Shown here: piece after piece, positions 1 through 10,674 of the stretch
How the letters are laid out: each line of letters opens with the position of its first letter
How positions within the stretch are numbered: position 1 is the first letter of the stretch
From: Tridacna crocea
Taxonomy: Eukaryota; Mollusca; Bivalvia; Cardiida; Cardiidae
DNA: 64,000 nt
Direction of reading: 5' to 3'
Assembly: GCA_943736015.1 (NCBI GenBank)
Contig: OX031071.1
Span: 13,674,119-13,738,118 of the forward strand
Position numbers and translations under genes: made by a program
The notes under the pieces: model-generated
The model's database searches: none
What the model was told of the DNA's origin: nothing
The model's input: only the letters and a program-made list of their open reading frames with translations

Positions 1-219
1 CTTTACCCCATAAGGCATTTCTACAGTACCTCTAATTGACCCTAAATAACAGCAAGGACGAAGCCACTTTTTATGTGTATAGGGCACCTTTTGATAGCAT
101 AGAAAACATTGTGACAAAAAGTGAAATTGCTCGTCAGGAGCAATTTCCCCTTTTGCCACAATGTTTTCCAAAGGCTCCTACAAGCAATGCATTGAAACAA
201 GTATCTATGGAGTAAAGGG
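1..219 (+). mobile_element. TTAA MITE, subfamily D (left end cut by window)
   Basis: The D arm (CCCCATAAGGCATTTCTA), the core GAAATTGCTCGTCAGGAGC palindrome and the right end GGAGTAAAGGG are followed by TTAA at 220-223. It appears inserted into another MITE that continues at 220. Confidence 0.85.
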
Positions 220-395
220 TTAACAACCCTATGAAAGAAGTCTTTTTAAAACATTGTGGGAAAAGGAGAAAATGCTTGTAACCAGGATTTCCCTCCTTTT
301 CCCCCTAAATTTTCTATCCTATCAAAGATAGAAATCATCATTTTGAGCAAAGACCAAATTGTTGTTTGCAACTGTTTTCAGTTCAGAATAGTCTA
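220..395 (+). mobile_element. degraded TTAA MITE, right part, host of the copy at 1-219
   Basis: It begins at the internal site TTAACAACCCTATGAAAG and continues through a damaged core (AAAACATTGTGGGAAAAGG). The left end must lie before the window. Confidence 0.6.
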
Positions 396-461
396 AAATT
401 TTGTCAACAGGCTTTACCCTTTCAGCTCCATCCAGGAAAAACTTTGGGCTTTTTACAGCCG

Positions 462-535
462 GCATCAATCAAGATCAGACTGCACAGCATATGCAATCTG
501 ATCTTAGATCTATATTGTCAACTTACTGTCTCCTT
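462..535. repeat. dispersed AGATCAGACTGCAC repeat, palindromic copy
   Basis: AAGATCAGACTGCAC is followed by its near-complement (GCAATCTGATCTT). Other copies are at 5930-5997, 8325-8395, 19062-19170 and 22386-22440. The purpose is unknown; it is part of a larger old repeat that ends with a TCTGCAAAAGCCAG-type tail. Confidence 0.6.
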
Positions 536-597
536 CCTGGGTGGAACAGTTTACTCTTCATTGCACAGAAAAATTACTGTTCCTTGCAGTATTTTTA

Positions 598-972
598 ACT
601 CGTTACCACACAATCCTGGCCTTAACTCATTACCAAACAACAAAATTTTAGGTTTGTCCAAATTGGAAGCATTTGCAGACGATAAAATGAAAGAGGCATA
701 AAGTTTGAAATATGTTTTGTGAAAGGTAGAAAACATTGTGGGAAAAGGAAAAAATGCTGGTTACCAGCATTTTCCCCTTTTCCCAAATTTTTTTTTCTAA
801 AGGCTTCTTTCTCAGGGGCTTCAAAAGTAGTGATTGTGTTGTAATGGGTTACAACTCTGATGAAGAAGCCTTTATCAAAACCATTTTGGGAAAAGGAGAA
901 AATGCTTGAAACCAGCATTTTCTCCTTTTCCCACAATGTTTTTTACCCTTTAAAACAAAAAGTTCATGAAAA
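598..972 (+). mobile_element. TTAA MITE split by a nested MITE
   Basis: The outer copy is 598-621 plus 853-972. It starts CTCGTTACCACACAATCCTGG, is interrupted at its internal TTAA, and resumes at ACTCTGATGAAGAAGCC with its own core hairpin. Its right end is missing. Confidence 0.7.
626..848 (-). mobile_element. TTAA MITE nested in the copy at 598-972
   Basis: TTAA at 622-625 and a mutated TTAC at 849-852 flank a reverse-orientation copy (ACAACAAAATTTTAGG end first) with core GGTTACC. Confidence 0.85.
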
Positions 973-1196
973 ACCCTTTGCCACACAATGATGACTTTTA
1001 ACACCTCTGAGGAAGAAGCCTTTGGAAAACATTGTGGGAAAAGGAGAAAATGCTGGTAACCAGCATTTTCTCCTTTTCCCACAAAGTTTTCTACCCTATC
1101 AAAGCATTAAGACTGCACCATTTCACCTACTTTGGAACTTTGTCTGCAAGTGCTGTCAATTTGGATTGGTCTAAAATTTTGCTGTGTGGTAACAGG
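973..1196 (+). mobile_element. TTAA MITE, forward orientation
   Basis: The ends are CCCTTTGCCACACAATG and TGTGTGGTAACAGG, with TTAA at 1197-1200. The core palindrome at about 1026-1092 is nearly perfect. Confidence 0.85.
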
Positions 1197-1200
1197 TTAA

Positions 1201-1799
1201 AGTATCACTTGATTAATTGTATGCAAATGCTTTCCATTTCTACAAGGCTAAATTGAGTCATCTGGTAAAGAGTTAAAAGCCCTCAGGGCTAGAGACATTA
1301 AAACTTACAATTGTGTGGTAAAGGGACGACATAAGTACCTGTCATTGGCTTAAACAAATCAGTTTCAAAGCATGATGAATCACATGATTATCAGGTCCAG
1401 AAGTGCTCATGATAAGACTTTTTTTTCAACCAGGTAACAAGGGAGGCTATGCCAAAGCTATCGTCATAGGTGAAGTTTCTGCAAGAAAAAATCTATCAGT
1501 TACTAGGAATTTATTGCAAATAATATAGGACTGGTTGGTTGGTTGGTTGATTGTTTGGTTGGTTAGTTGTCCTGTTTTTTTATTGGTTGGCTGGCTGGAT
1601 GGCTGGCTGGCTTGTTGGTTGGTTGGTTGGCTTGTTGGTTGGCTGGTTTGCTGGCTAGCAGGCTGGTGGATTGCTTGCCACTTTTAACAGTATTTTGGTC
1701 AGACAATTTAAACCTGTTTCCTTGGTTACATATTATAGTACTAGGCCAGGACTCTGAACTTTTTTGTCAACAGACACTCTGATAGTCACATAAACCCTA
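1201..1799. repeat. GGTT/GGCT-rich low-complexity tract in otherwise featureless sequence
   Basis: 1531-1680 is an imperfect tetranucleotide array of GGTT, GGCT and related units. Nothing else was recognised in this stretch. Confidence 0.7.
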
Positions 1800-1803
1800 T
1801 TAA

Positions 1804-2024
1804 CTCATTACCAAACAACAAAATTTTAGGTTTGCCCAAATCGAAAGCACTTGCAGACAGCAAAATAAAAGTGACTGAAAATTTGAAATTTGTTGTGTGA
1901 AGGGTAGAAAACATTGTGGGAAAAGGAGAAAATGCTGGTTACCAATACTTTCTCCTTTTCCCACAATGTTTTCTATAGCCATTTTTCACAATATTGTCAA
2001 ATTGGGGAAAGTGTGGTAAATGGG
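1804..2024 (-). mobile_element. TTAA MITE, first of a pair sharing one TTAA
   Basis: TTAA at 1800-1803 and 2025-2028. Left part in reverse orientation, core GGTTACC, right arm of the core damaged (CCAATACTTTC). Confidence 0.85.
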
Positions 2025-2028
2025 TTAA

Positions 2029-2230
2029 CTCTTTACCAAACAAGCTCTGGTTTGTAAGAACCTGAGATAGAAGCCTTTTGAAAACATTGTCAGCATTTTC
2101 TCCTTTGCCCACAATGTTTTCCACCCTGCTGGAAACCAATTTCAATTTTTGAGTTACACTTATAATTACTTTGTCGTCTGCAAGTGCTTTTAATTTCGAT
2201 GAGTCTAAAATTATGTTGTTTGGTAACGAG
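2029..2230 (+). mobile_element. TTAA MITE abutting the preceding copy
   Basis: It shares the TTAA at 2025-2028 with its neighbour and ends at TTAA 2231-2234. The left arm of the core hairpin is deleted (GAAAACATTGT joins CAGCATTTTC). Confidence 0.8.
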
Positions 2231-2440
2231 TTAAGATAGCTCAGATTCTGGATTGTGAGGTAAAGAATAAGAGTGTCTTCTTGTGAGCCTCTTATCAACT
2301 GCACAGACCAAAGTTATGACAGTTCAAACTAAATTACCAGTATGTATGAGCATGCAGAACAAGAGTACTGTTCTATAAGAAGCTAGTTTTACCAGGGTCC
2401 ATATTTATTCAACCATTCTTAAGAACGTTCTTTGTCTTGA

Positions 2441-2661
2441 CTCTTTCCCAAACAATCCCTGGTTTTTACGGGTCTGGATTAGTAGCCTTTTGAAAACATT
2501 GTGGGAAAAGGAGAAAATGCTGGTAACCAGCATTTTCTCCTTTTCCCACAATTTTTTCTACCCTATCATAGACAGAAATCAACTTTTCAGCAAAAGTTGA
2601 ATTGTCGTCTGCAAATGCTTTCAATTTGGTCTAGTCCAACAGTTTGTCGTTTGGGAAAGGG
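2441..2661 (+). mobile_element. TTAA MITE, forward, CCCTTTCCC-type right end
   Basis: Flanked by TTGA (2437-2440) and TTAA (2662-2665). Core GGTAACC intact; right end TCGTTTGGGAAAGGG. Confidence 0.88.
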
Positions 2662-2684
2662 TTAATCTTCAAGATTTTCTGATT

Positions 2685-2754
2685 GTGAAAGTAACAGAAC
2701 TTCTGATTGGCCAAACCAACTGGTTTAGCCAATCAGAAGTTCTGTTACTTTCAC
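2685..2754. repeat. 70-bp near-perfect palindrome
   Basis: A 27-bp arm GTGAAAGTAACAGAACTTCT... is followed by a short centre containing AAACCA/TGGTTT and then the exact complement. It is unrelated to the TTAA MITE cores. Confidence 0.85.
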
Positions 2755-2825
2755 ATTGACAAAATTCTGAAGAGTGGTGCCAGGCTCTGGCAAAAGGGTT
2801 CCAAACATCTGTGTGCCATATCTAA

Positions 2826-3050
2826 CCCTTTACCAAATGATAAAATTTTAGACTGGTCCAAATTGAAAGCACTTGCAGACGACATAATAAATGCAACTCA
2901 AAAAAACTGAAATTTGTTTTCAGCAGGATAGAAAACATCATGGGACAAGGAGAAAATGTTGGTTACCAGCATTTTCTCCTGTTTTCCCCACAATGTTTTC
3001 AAAAGCCTTCTATCTCAAGAACGTAAAAACCAGGGATTGTTTGGTAGTGG
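2826..3050 (-). mobile_element. TTAA MITE, reverse, ends mutated
   Basis: The left flank is CTAA, the right flank TCAA. The arms include ATTTTAGACTGGTCCAAATT. The core has a few extra bases in its right arm. Confidence 0.82.
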
Positions 3051-3062
3051 GTCAATTACCCT

Positions 3063-4600
3063 AAATTTGTCTAACATAGAGCTGAAACATGTTTGCATTC
3101 CACAAACATGAATTTGCCAAAAGCAAAAGGTTTTGACACATGTAGGTCTGCAGGGGAAAACGAAACTGGTCAATTCTGTTTGCAAGTGTATTAAATCCCA
3201 TTTCACAGAGCATGGCTCACATGGAATTAAACTTTTACCTATCTAACATTTTCAGAGATTTCTAAGGGTTGTTGTTGTTCTGCTATGTTGAACAACGCGT
3301 CATTTTTCTTGCCTTCCGGTTAGACAAGGTACAAGGGAGGTCAATCGTACAATGTTAAAATTTAGGGTTGTGAGAGTTTTCTCCCTTAGACCATGAAAAG
3401 CTACTTCGGGGGGGGGGGGAGGGGGTGGGGGGCGTTGTGCAATGAATGAATGAATGAATGTTGTTTTATGGCGCATCGACATCTTTGGTCATTTAGCGCG
3501 CATACCGGGCGTTCTGCAATAATTATGGACACGTGCATACATCCTAAAATGGATCGACGCAAATGCTTTCTGATTAGAATAATCACCACACTTAAGAAAA
3601 TGATGTAATATTTTTCATACGGGTACCGTACATAATAAAATCATTGATACTATATCCTACTAGCACGAAAGAGACATGGGACGATCGGAAGTAGATTAGA
3701 TACAAAAGATAATTTAATACAGCGCAATCACTTTTATTGACTATATCAACATAATTTATGTAGCGTAAATTTTGATCTTCATAGAGCTTCATAAATAGAT
3801 CTTACCTTAATTGTCTCAATAGTGAATAAAACCTCGAAAATCCGATTTTAATTAAAGAATGGCGGTCATTTAAGTAAGGGAGACTACTGTTGCTTGACAC
3901 ATATTTTGAAAATTTCAATCGCTCTTTTTTTGTTGCACAAGTTCATGTCAATACGGTATAAAGTTCATTTCATTACATTTTGGATACACTTTTGTTAAGT
4001 GTGATGAAATATTACAGCTCGATCAATATCAACACGCAACAGTTTGCACTACTTTTGTAAGGGTTGCCGGAAAGTTAGACTTACAAGGGAGGAGACTCTA
4101 GTTACTAATCATGACAACGAATAAGAGTTTTCTCCCTTAGACCATTAAACTTCATGTATATCCAAAATTTCAGTTTCAGCAACGTGCCTGGAAAGCCAAA
4201 TTTAGATCAATAAAACGATAGTGATTTGTGTAAGGGTTTAGCTCTATACAAAATCACAGGTTAATCCAAATCGAAAGCATTGGCAGACAATAGAGTAAAT
4301 GTGATTGAATAGGTATGATTTTTCTTGAATGGGTAGATAAAATTGTCAAAAAAAAAAAAGGGAGAAATAGCTGTTTTTCAGTATTTTCTCAACACCCAAT
4401 GAACTTTTTCTCCACTCCCCATGAACTTTTTAAAGCAAATGTGGTATGGTCAATTCAACAGTGCTATTTTTGCTGTTATCAAACTCTTTTTTTATGATTT
4501 TGAGGATGAATCTTGGCCTGAGACAGCATCTGTCCTAACTCTGGCCATAGACCTGCACTTCCTTGAGGTATATGTATATCTGGGTTATGAACATTATTAG
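3063..4600. repeat. segmental duplication, copy 1
   Basis: It is similar in order along its length to 6341-8175. Landmarks are GCAAAAGCAAAAGGTTT, GGTACAAGGGAGGTCAATCG, GAGTTTTCTCCCTTAGACC and GGGTTATGAACATTA. It lacks two MITEs present in copy 2. It contains a G run and AATG repeats at 3410-3462 and an old MITE relic at 4255-4390. No gene seen. Confidence 0.8.
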
Positions 4601-4609
4601 TGGCAGGGA

Positions 4610-4718
4610 ACTTGTAAACTTGTTCACGGCTGTGGCGAATCATCTAACCCCGAACCAAAGGTGAGGTTGCAACATGATTCGACACAGCCATGAACAAGTT
4701 TCTAAGTCCCCTGCCACC
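4610..4718. repeat. foldback repeat, about 40-bp arms
   Basis: GTGGCAGGGAACTTGTAAAC ... CGAATCAT is mirrored by ATGATTCG ... CCCCTGCCAC, leaving a 20-30 bp loop. Confidence 0.75.
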
Positions 4719-5393
4719 TGACCGTACAACAAATTTATTATATTGCAAAGTTACATCCTTTCAAAGCATGTTAAGTGAAATTTTCCTGTTTTATAATCTT
4801 ACGAATCAAGTATGCTGATGAAATAGGAATTCCCTTCAGAGTGTCCCAATTCAATGAAAACTGACGTCACTGGAAACTGACGTCACTAAAACGTGCAGTT
4901 TGGTGCAAAAACGTGCAGTCTGCAGATCGATAGATGCCCCCATTTTGGATGTTGTGTTGCACGTGTAGTGATGTTTATGGGGCACTCAAAAGGGAAACTG
5001 GTTTTACATGGTTTTTGTCAGGGTACATGATATACATTATTATATATGTTCATGGCATGTTAAGCAATCAGATCATCATGAGAAATTTCCTTGCAGTATA
5101 ATAATATCAGATGTTACTTTGACTTTAAAATCATTAACGCTAATCTTGCTGTGAAATAAGTGAAATAAAACTTTTAAGCCGATAGCAAAAACTTAAATCT
5201 TCCTATTTCAGAGGAAAATTTCAGGAAAATATGTCCTTATCAGATAACATAGCACTACTATCATTCTGCACAGTCTGACCTTGATCTATTGTGAAATATG
5301 GGAAATGAAACTTTTAAGCTGTAGGCAAAAATTTAAATCTTGCTATTTCAAAGGAAAATTTCAGGAAAATATGTCCTTATCAGATCTTGTTAA
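4719..5393. repeat. old dispersed repeat with two direct partial copies
   Basis: 5155-5245 and 5278-5388 are direct copies (AAACTTTTAAGC ... TTTCAGGAAAATATGTCCTT). Similar sequence recurs near 5900 and 8240. 4719-5150 holds nothing recognised. Confidence 0.6.
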
Positions 5394-5615
5394 CTCATTA
5401 CCAAACGACAATATTTTAGGCTCGTCCAAATCGAAAGCATTTGCAGACGACAAAATAAAAGTGACTGAAAATTTGAAATTTGTTTTGTGAAGGGTAGAAA
5501 ACATTGTGGGAACAGGAGAAAATGCTGGTTACCAACCATTTTCTCCTTTTCCCACAATGTTTTCTAAAGGCTTCTTTCTCAGGGGTGTCAAAAGTAGGGA
5601 TTGTGTGGCAATGGG
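5394..5615 (-). mobile_element. TTAA MITE, reverse, 222 bp
   Basis: TTAA at 5390-5393 and 5616-5619. Core GGTTACC with minor mismatch in the right arm (CCAACCATTTTC). Confidence 0.9.
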
Positions 5616-5675
5616 TTAAGTAACTAAAATGATATTTTCAATCTTACAGTAAAATCACAATTATTGCCGTTTTAA

Positions 5676-5888
5676 CCTTTTCCCAAATGACAGATTTTAG
5701 ACTGTCCCAAACTCAAAGTGTTTGCAGATGACGACTTTGAATTTGATGAGAAAGTTTTCCAATAGGCTAGAAAACACTGTGGGAAAAGGAGAAATTGCTC
5801 GTTACGAGCAATTTCTCCTTTTCCCACAGTGTTTTCTAAAGACTTGTACTGCAGACACATAAAAACCGGGGCTTGTTAGGGAAAGGAG
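5676..5888 (-). mobile_element. TTAA MITE, subfamily C, reverse
   Basis: TTAA at 5672-5675 and 5889-5892. Core GAAATTGCTCGTTACGAGC; arms carry the C-type GCAGATGACGACTTTGAATT segment. Confidence 0.88.
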
Positions 5889-5929
5889 TTAAAGTTATAT
5901 TTTCAGGAATAAAATCTCCTTATCAAGAA

Positions 5930-5997
5930 GTTTAGATCCAAGATCAGACTAAACATTCTGTGCAGTCTGATCTTGATCTACACTGTCTGCAAAAGCC
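5930..5997. repeat. dispersed AGATCAGACTGCAC repeat copy
   Basis: CAAGATCAGACTAAACATTC is followed by GTGCAGTCTGATCTTGATC, then ACACTGTCTGCAAAAGCCAG. Confidence 0.65.
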
Positions 5998-6051
5998 AGC
6001 GAATTGCGCTCAGCAGCCTAAGGGTTAATACATCTCTGTGCTGCGGTTTAA

Positions 6052-6303
6052 CCCTTACCACATTATCTTGACTTGTAACGACTCTGACGAAGGAGGCTTC
6101 AGTAAATGTTATGGAAAAAGAAGAAAATGCATGCTGCTTACCTCTTACCTTGTTACCAGAATTTTCGCCTTTTCCCAAAATGTTTTCTACCCTTTCAGTT
6201 ACAAAACTTATCATTTGAACCATGGTTAGTTTTTTTTTTTTCTCCCTCTAAAAGTGCTTTATTGTACATAATTAGTTAAAAAAAAATGTTGTGTGGTAAA
6301 GCA
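6052..6303 (+). mobile_element. degraded TTAA MITE
   Basis: TTAA at 6048-6051. A forward copy with an enlarged, mutated core, a T run at 6231-6240 and a right end reduced to GTGTGGTAAAGC. Confidence 0.65.
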
Positions 6304-6477
6304 AGTCTTCATATGATTACGAAGCCAGATTCCAGAACATCAAATTTGTCTAACAAACATATAAATCATGATGTAATATGTCTGTTGACATACGAAGATT
6401 TGCAAAAAGCAAAAGGTTTAGACACGGGTTAGCTTACGCAAGCTAAACTGGGTCAGTTCTGTTCGCAAAGGCATTAA

Positions 6478-6699
6478 CCCTTTACCAAATGACAATATTT
6501 TAGACTGGTCCAAATTGAAGGCACTTGCAGACGACAAAACAAACATAACTCAAATATTGAAATTTGTTTCCAGCAGGGTAGAAAACATTGTGGGGAAAAG
6601 GAGAAAATGCTGGTAACCAGCATTTTCTCCTTTTCCCACAATGTTTTCAAAAGGCCTCTATCTCAGGGTCATAAAAACCAGGGATTGTTTGGTAATGGG
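6478..6699 (-). mobile_element. TTAA MITE with a matching empty site at 3191
   Basis: TTAA at 6474-6477 and 6700-6703; 222 bp. The arms are in reverse orientation but the core reads GGTAACC, the opposite of most reverse copies. Confidence 0.93.
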
Positions 6700-7572
6700 T
6701 TAAACCCCATTCCACAGAGCATGGGTCATATCTAAGTAAATTTGACTTTGACTTATCTAAACTTTTCAAACATTTCTAACAGTTGTTATGGTTCTACCAC
6801 GTTTCTTTTTGTTGGGTAGGAGAAGGTACAAGGGAGGTCAATCGTACAATATCAAAATTTGAAATTGGATGAGTTTTCTCCCTTAGAACATGAAAACGTT
6901 AAGTAGTACTACAGTTGAGGTTATTGCGAGTTGGGACCGAACATTTACTGACACATAACGGATCGGTGCAGTTGCTTTCTGATCAGAATAACAAACCATA
7001 TTTGGTGACGACTGATGTAATATTTTTCATCCAGGTATCATACATAGTAAAATAATTTATAGATCTATTATTGAATTCATTATCGCTATTAAAGCAGCTA
7101 GTATGGGACAAATGGCAGTAGATTGAATACACAAGATAATTTAAAACTGCACATCCACTATTATCGACTAAGCCAACATAAGTAGCGTTAGTAATTGGTC
7201 TGCATAGAGCTTCATAGGTAGATCTTACCTTGAATGATTGAAAAAGTCGGTTTTAAAACAATGGCGGTAATTTAAGTAAGGGAGACTACCGTTGGTTAAC
7301 ATATGTTTTGAAATATTTAATAAATTTTTGCCTAGTTGCACTATTTTGTGTCAATGTATTATTAAGTTTTTTTTTATCATAATTGGATACATTTGCGTTA
7401 ATTCTGGTCGAATATTACAGCTCTACTGATATTAACACGTATGTTCAGTCTGCATCACCAAGATAATGATGTAACGGTTGTTCGGCAACTTAGAATTACA
7501 AGGGAGGAAACTCTAGTTAATCATGAAAACGAGTAAGAGTTTTCTCCCTTAGACTATAAAGATAAATCTTAA

Positions 7573-7808
7573 CTCATTTCAAAACGGTATTATTTTAGGC
7601 TTGTCCAAATCGAACGCATACAATTTTGCAGACGACAAAATAAAAGTGACTGAAACTTTGATTTGTGTGTGTGTGTGTGTTTGAAGAGTAGAAAACATTG
7701 TGGGAAAAGGAGAAAATGCTGGTTACCAGCATTTTCTTCTTGTCCCACAATGTTTTCTAAAGGCTTCTTTCTCAGGGTCGTCAAAAGCAGGGATTGTGTG
7801 GTAATGGG
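7573..7808 (-). mobile_element. TTAA MITE containing a (GT)n tract
   Basis: TTAA at 7569-7572 and 7809-7812. A GT run of about 20 bp at 7661-7681 replaces part of the left arm. Core GGTTACC. Confidence 0.88.
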
Positions 7809-8324
7809 TTAAATTTCAGATTTAGCAACGTGCTTGGAAAGCCAAATCAAAACAAAGGACAAACGAGTACTTTGTGTAAGGTATACCTCTATACAAAATC
7901 ACAGACTTATCCAATTGAAAGCTTTTGCAGACAACAAAGAAAATGTGATTGTGCAAAAAGGAGAAAATGCTGTTTTAACTTATTTTTTCTCCTTTTCCTA
8001 CAATGTTTTTAATTCTACTGTGGTATTGCTTGTTTAAAAGAGCTGTTTTTGCTTCTATCGAACTCTTTCATTTACGATTTTGACAATGCATCTTTGCCTG
8101 ACACAGCAACAGCTCTAACTCTAAACAATGACTTCTGTGCTTCCTTTGAGGCATAGTTGGGTTATGAACATTACTGGATCATGTGGATGTTTCTTTGACT
8201 TTTGTGTCAATAACCCTCATGATATTGAATATGTTAAATGAAATATTTTAGCTGATATCAAGATAGCAAATTTGCTATTTTTAAGATATTTTTAAGGGAA
8301 AATATCTCCTTACTGGACTTTGTA

Positions 8325-8395
8325 GATCAAAGATCAGACTGCACGTTTTGTGCAGTCTGATCTTGATTTACACTGTCTGCAAAAGAGTCAGTGAG
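8325..8395. repeat. dispersed AGATCAGACTGCAC repeat copy, strongly palindromic
   Basis: AAAGATCAGACTGCAC-GTTTT-GTGCAGTCTGATCTT forms a clean hairpin, followed by the TACACTGTCTGCAAAAG tail. Confidence 0.7.
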
Positions 8396-8504
8396 TAGCC
8401 CTTAGTGGGCTCTGCAAAAGGTCAAGGAGTCGCACTTATCAGGCTAGGGCCTACCATCAGTCGACATTTACTATTATCTTCCAAGACTTCCCATCATATC
8501 TTAA

Positions 8505-8722
8505 CTCTTTCCCAAACGACGAAATTGTAGACCAGTCCATACTGAAAGCATTTGCGCATGACAATGTAAGTAGGTCTCAAAAGTTGAAATTTGTTTTGGA
8601 AAGGGTTGAAAACATTGTGGGAAAAGGAGAAAATGCTGGTGACCAGCATTTTCTCCTTTTCCCACAATGTTTTCAAAAAGCTTCTTTCTCAGGGTACTTA
8701 AAAGTCTGGATTGTGTGGTAAG
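8505..8722 (-). mobile_element. TTAA MITE, reverse, right TTAA lost
   Basis: TTAA at 8501-8504. Core GGTGACC; right end GTGTGGTAAG without TTAA. Confidence 0.8.
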
Positions 8723-8736
8723 TTTACCCCCTCCAC

Positions 8737-8910
8737 TTTGTTGTGTGTGTGTGTGTGTGGGGGGGGGGTATAACTATAATCAGGGATGAGAGAGGAGAGG
8801 CGGGGTATAACTATAATCAGGGATGAGAGAGGAATGAATTCTGCTGCAATGACTGTCATCAATCCTCAAAAGGAAACGGCAAAGCTGGGGAATAAACCTG
8901 CGAAATCTCC
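8737..8910. repeat. (GT)n/G run and fragment of the CCAGTGCACCTA repeat family
   Basis: 8739-8769 is a GT run followed by nine or more G. A 30-bp direct duplication (GTATAACTATAATCAGGGAT ...) sits at 8768 and 8805. GAATGAATTCTGCTGCAATG resembles the dispersed family seen at 21310, 42196 and 58445. Confidence 0.6.
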
Positions 8911-9226
8911 CTTCTCGTTCCTGAGTCCTGTACCCTTCCGACTACACTTCTGGGGCTTGGCTAAAGGTATCAAAATACAATTCTGTTGTTTCAACATCCA
9001 ATAACCGAACTGAGGACCTCAAGATGACCAATACAATCCCTGAAACCTGGATAAAGGTAATGATGGCTTTGGCTTAGAGTTGGGTGGGTTTGACAAAGTC
9101 AGAAAAATGAACGACAAAAACCACATGTACATTAAATTAAGTGAATCTATTATTTAAGAAACATGGAAAAGAATATATTACAATGATCTCAATGAGAGCA
9201 ATTTTATCATGAAAAGTTTATACTAA

Positions 9227-9449
9227 CCCTTTACTGTACAGTGCCGACTTTTTGACAAACCTGGGAAAGAAGCCTCATGAAAACATTTTGGGAAAAAGAG
9301 AAAACTGCAAGTATCCAGAATTTTCTTCTTTTCCCACAATGTTTTCTATGCTAAAAAAGAATGATTGTACCAGTTTAGCTACACTGAAATTGTATTCTGC
9401 AAATGCTTTCAATTTGGTCCAGGCTAAAAGTTTGTTGTCTGGTGAAGGA
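9227..9449 (+). mobile_element. TTAA MITE, forward, core diverged
   Basis: Left flank CTAA, right TTAA at 9450-9453. The core is interrupted (CTGCAAGTATCCAG) but the outer arms are clear. Confidence 0.78.
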
Positions 9450-9490
9450 TTAAACTTTTAACTAAAGAACAAAATTTTACACTTGTTTAA

Positions 9491-9711
9491 CCCATTACCA
9501 CACAATCCCTACTTTTGACGCCCCTGAGAAAGAAGCCTTCAGAAAACATTGTGGGAAAAGGAGAAAATGCTGGTAACCAGCATTTTCTCCTTTTCCCACA
9601 ATGTTTTCTACCCTCCACAAAACAAATTTCGAATTTTCAGTTACTTTTATTTTGTCGTCTGCAAATGCTCTCGATTTGGACCAGTCTAAAATATTGTTGT
9701 TTGGTAATGGG
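9491..9711 (+). mobile_element. TTAA MITE, near-consensus, 221 bp
   Basis: TTAA at 9487-9490 and 9712-9715. CCCATTACCACACAATCCC end first, core GGTAACC perfect: a good reference copy of the main subfamily. Confidence 0.94.
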
Positions 9712-9715
9712 TTAA

Positions 9716-10180
9716 ACTGATAGCATTTGCAGCCAACAAAATAAATACGACTCAAAAATGGAAACTTAACCTTGGATTTGGTTGGTTGGTTGTATTGGAG
9801 TTTAACGCCACTTTAACAGCTAAGGTCATATCATGGCGGTCGGTGACGCACATGTGTTTCCTGGCTTTCTCATACCAGTACTAACACTACTTTCTTTCCA
9901 AAGCCACCGACTACTTTTCTCACATGCTTCAGCAGAGGTGAGAGGCGAAAATACACCAGAAAGAAAGTTTGCCTCAACCGGGTATCGAACTCACAACCAC
10001 CAGGTCATGAGTCCAACACGCTCACCACTGAGCCACCCGGGTGGGCTTTAACCTTGGAAGGGTAGAAAACATTGTGAGAAAAGGAGAAAATGCTGGTTAC
10101 CAGCATTTTCTCCTTTTCTCACAATGTTTTCAGAAGGCTTCTCCAAAAGGTCTTTAAATCCAGGGATTTTTTGGTAAAGG
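9716..10180 (-). mobile_element. TTAA MITE interrupted by a SINE
   Basis: The left part, 9716-9776, ends in the middle of the arm. After the SINE the arm resumes at 10048 with GGGTAGAAAACATTGTGAG and a full core. The left terminus is truncated. Confidence 0.8.
9777..10047 (-). mobile_element. tRNA-derived SINE inserted in a MITE
   Basis: On the minus strand the 5' end reads GCCCACCCGGGTGGCTCAGT (A box about 10035-10019) and GAGTTCGATACCC (B box about 9993-9980). The direct repeat TTAACCTTGGA at 9766-9776 and 10048-10058 is the target duplication. The 3' tail is rich in CAACCAACC on the minus strand. Confidence 0.9.
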
Positions 10181-10390
10181 ATTTACTTTGAACTTCAAAT
10201 ATTTTGACAATATCCTTTGACTGACCAGTTATTGAATATGAAAAAAAAAAGGTTTCCTTTCAGGAAATAAAACCTACAATATTGCACTGACTCAAGATTT
10301 TTTGTTGACTGCAGCTTTTTTCTAGAATTTTCACATACAAGGATCACCCGACTCCCTCCAAATGAATACATAGATGGCTTTAAACTTTAA

Positions 10391-10612
10391 CGCTTTACCG
10401 AACAACAAAATTTTAGACTTCTCCAAATTGAAAACACTTACAGCCGACAAAATAAATGTGGCTCAAAAATTGAAGTTTGTTTTGGAAAGGCTAGAAAACA
10501 TTGTGGGAAAAGGAGAAAATGCTGGTTACCAGCATTTTTTCCTTCTCCTACAATGTTTTCAAAAGGCTTCTTTCTCAGGGTTGTTAAAAGTCGGGATTGT
10601 GTGGTAAAGAGT
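10391..10612 (-). mobile_element. TTAA MITE, reverse, 222 bp
   Basis: TTAA at 10387-10390 and 10613-10616. Core GGTTACC. Confidence 0.9.
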
Positions 10613-10674
10613 TTAACTGCAAAGAACATTTTAGAAAATTTAGATTTCCAAATTTAATCGAAACTGGGAATAAA

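Larger units (their letters stand above)
6341..8175. repeat. segmental duplication, copy 2, with two MITE insertions
   Basis: Counterpart of 3063-4600. The extra length is mostly the MITEs at 6478-6699 and 7573-7808. The first gives a clean filled site against the empty TTAA at 3191-3194. Confidence 0.8.

Noticed and set aside
9515..9715. Recurrent frames reading [19 protein letters not shown] and related, 60-110 codons, on both strands throughout
   Set aside because: They are translations of the MITE core hairpin in its open frame. They appear wherever the repeat does, lack conserved starts or splice sites, and are not a protein family.
9960..10045. tRNA gene on the minus strand
   Set aside because: A and B boxes are present but the acceptor stem does not close and the sequence continues into a SINE body with target duplications.
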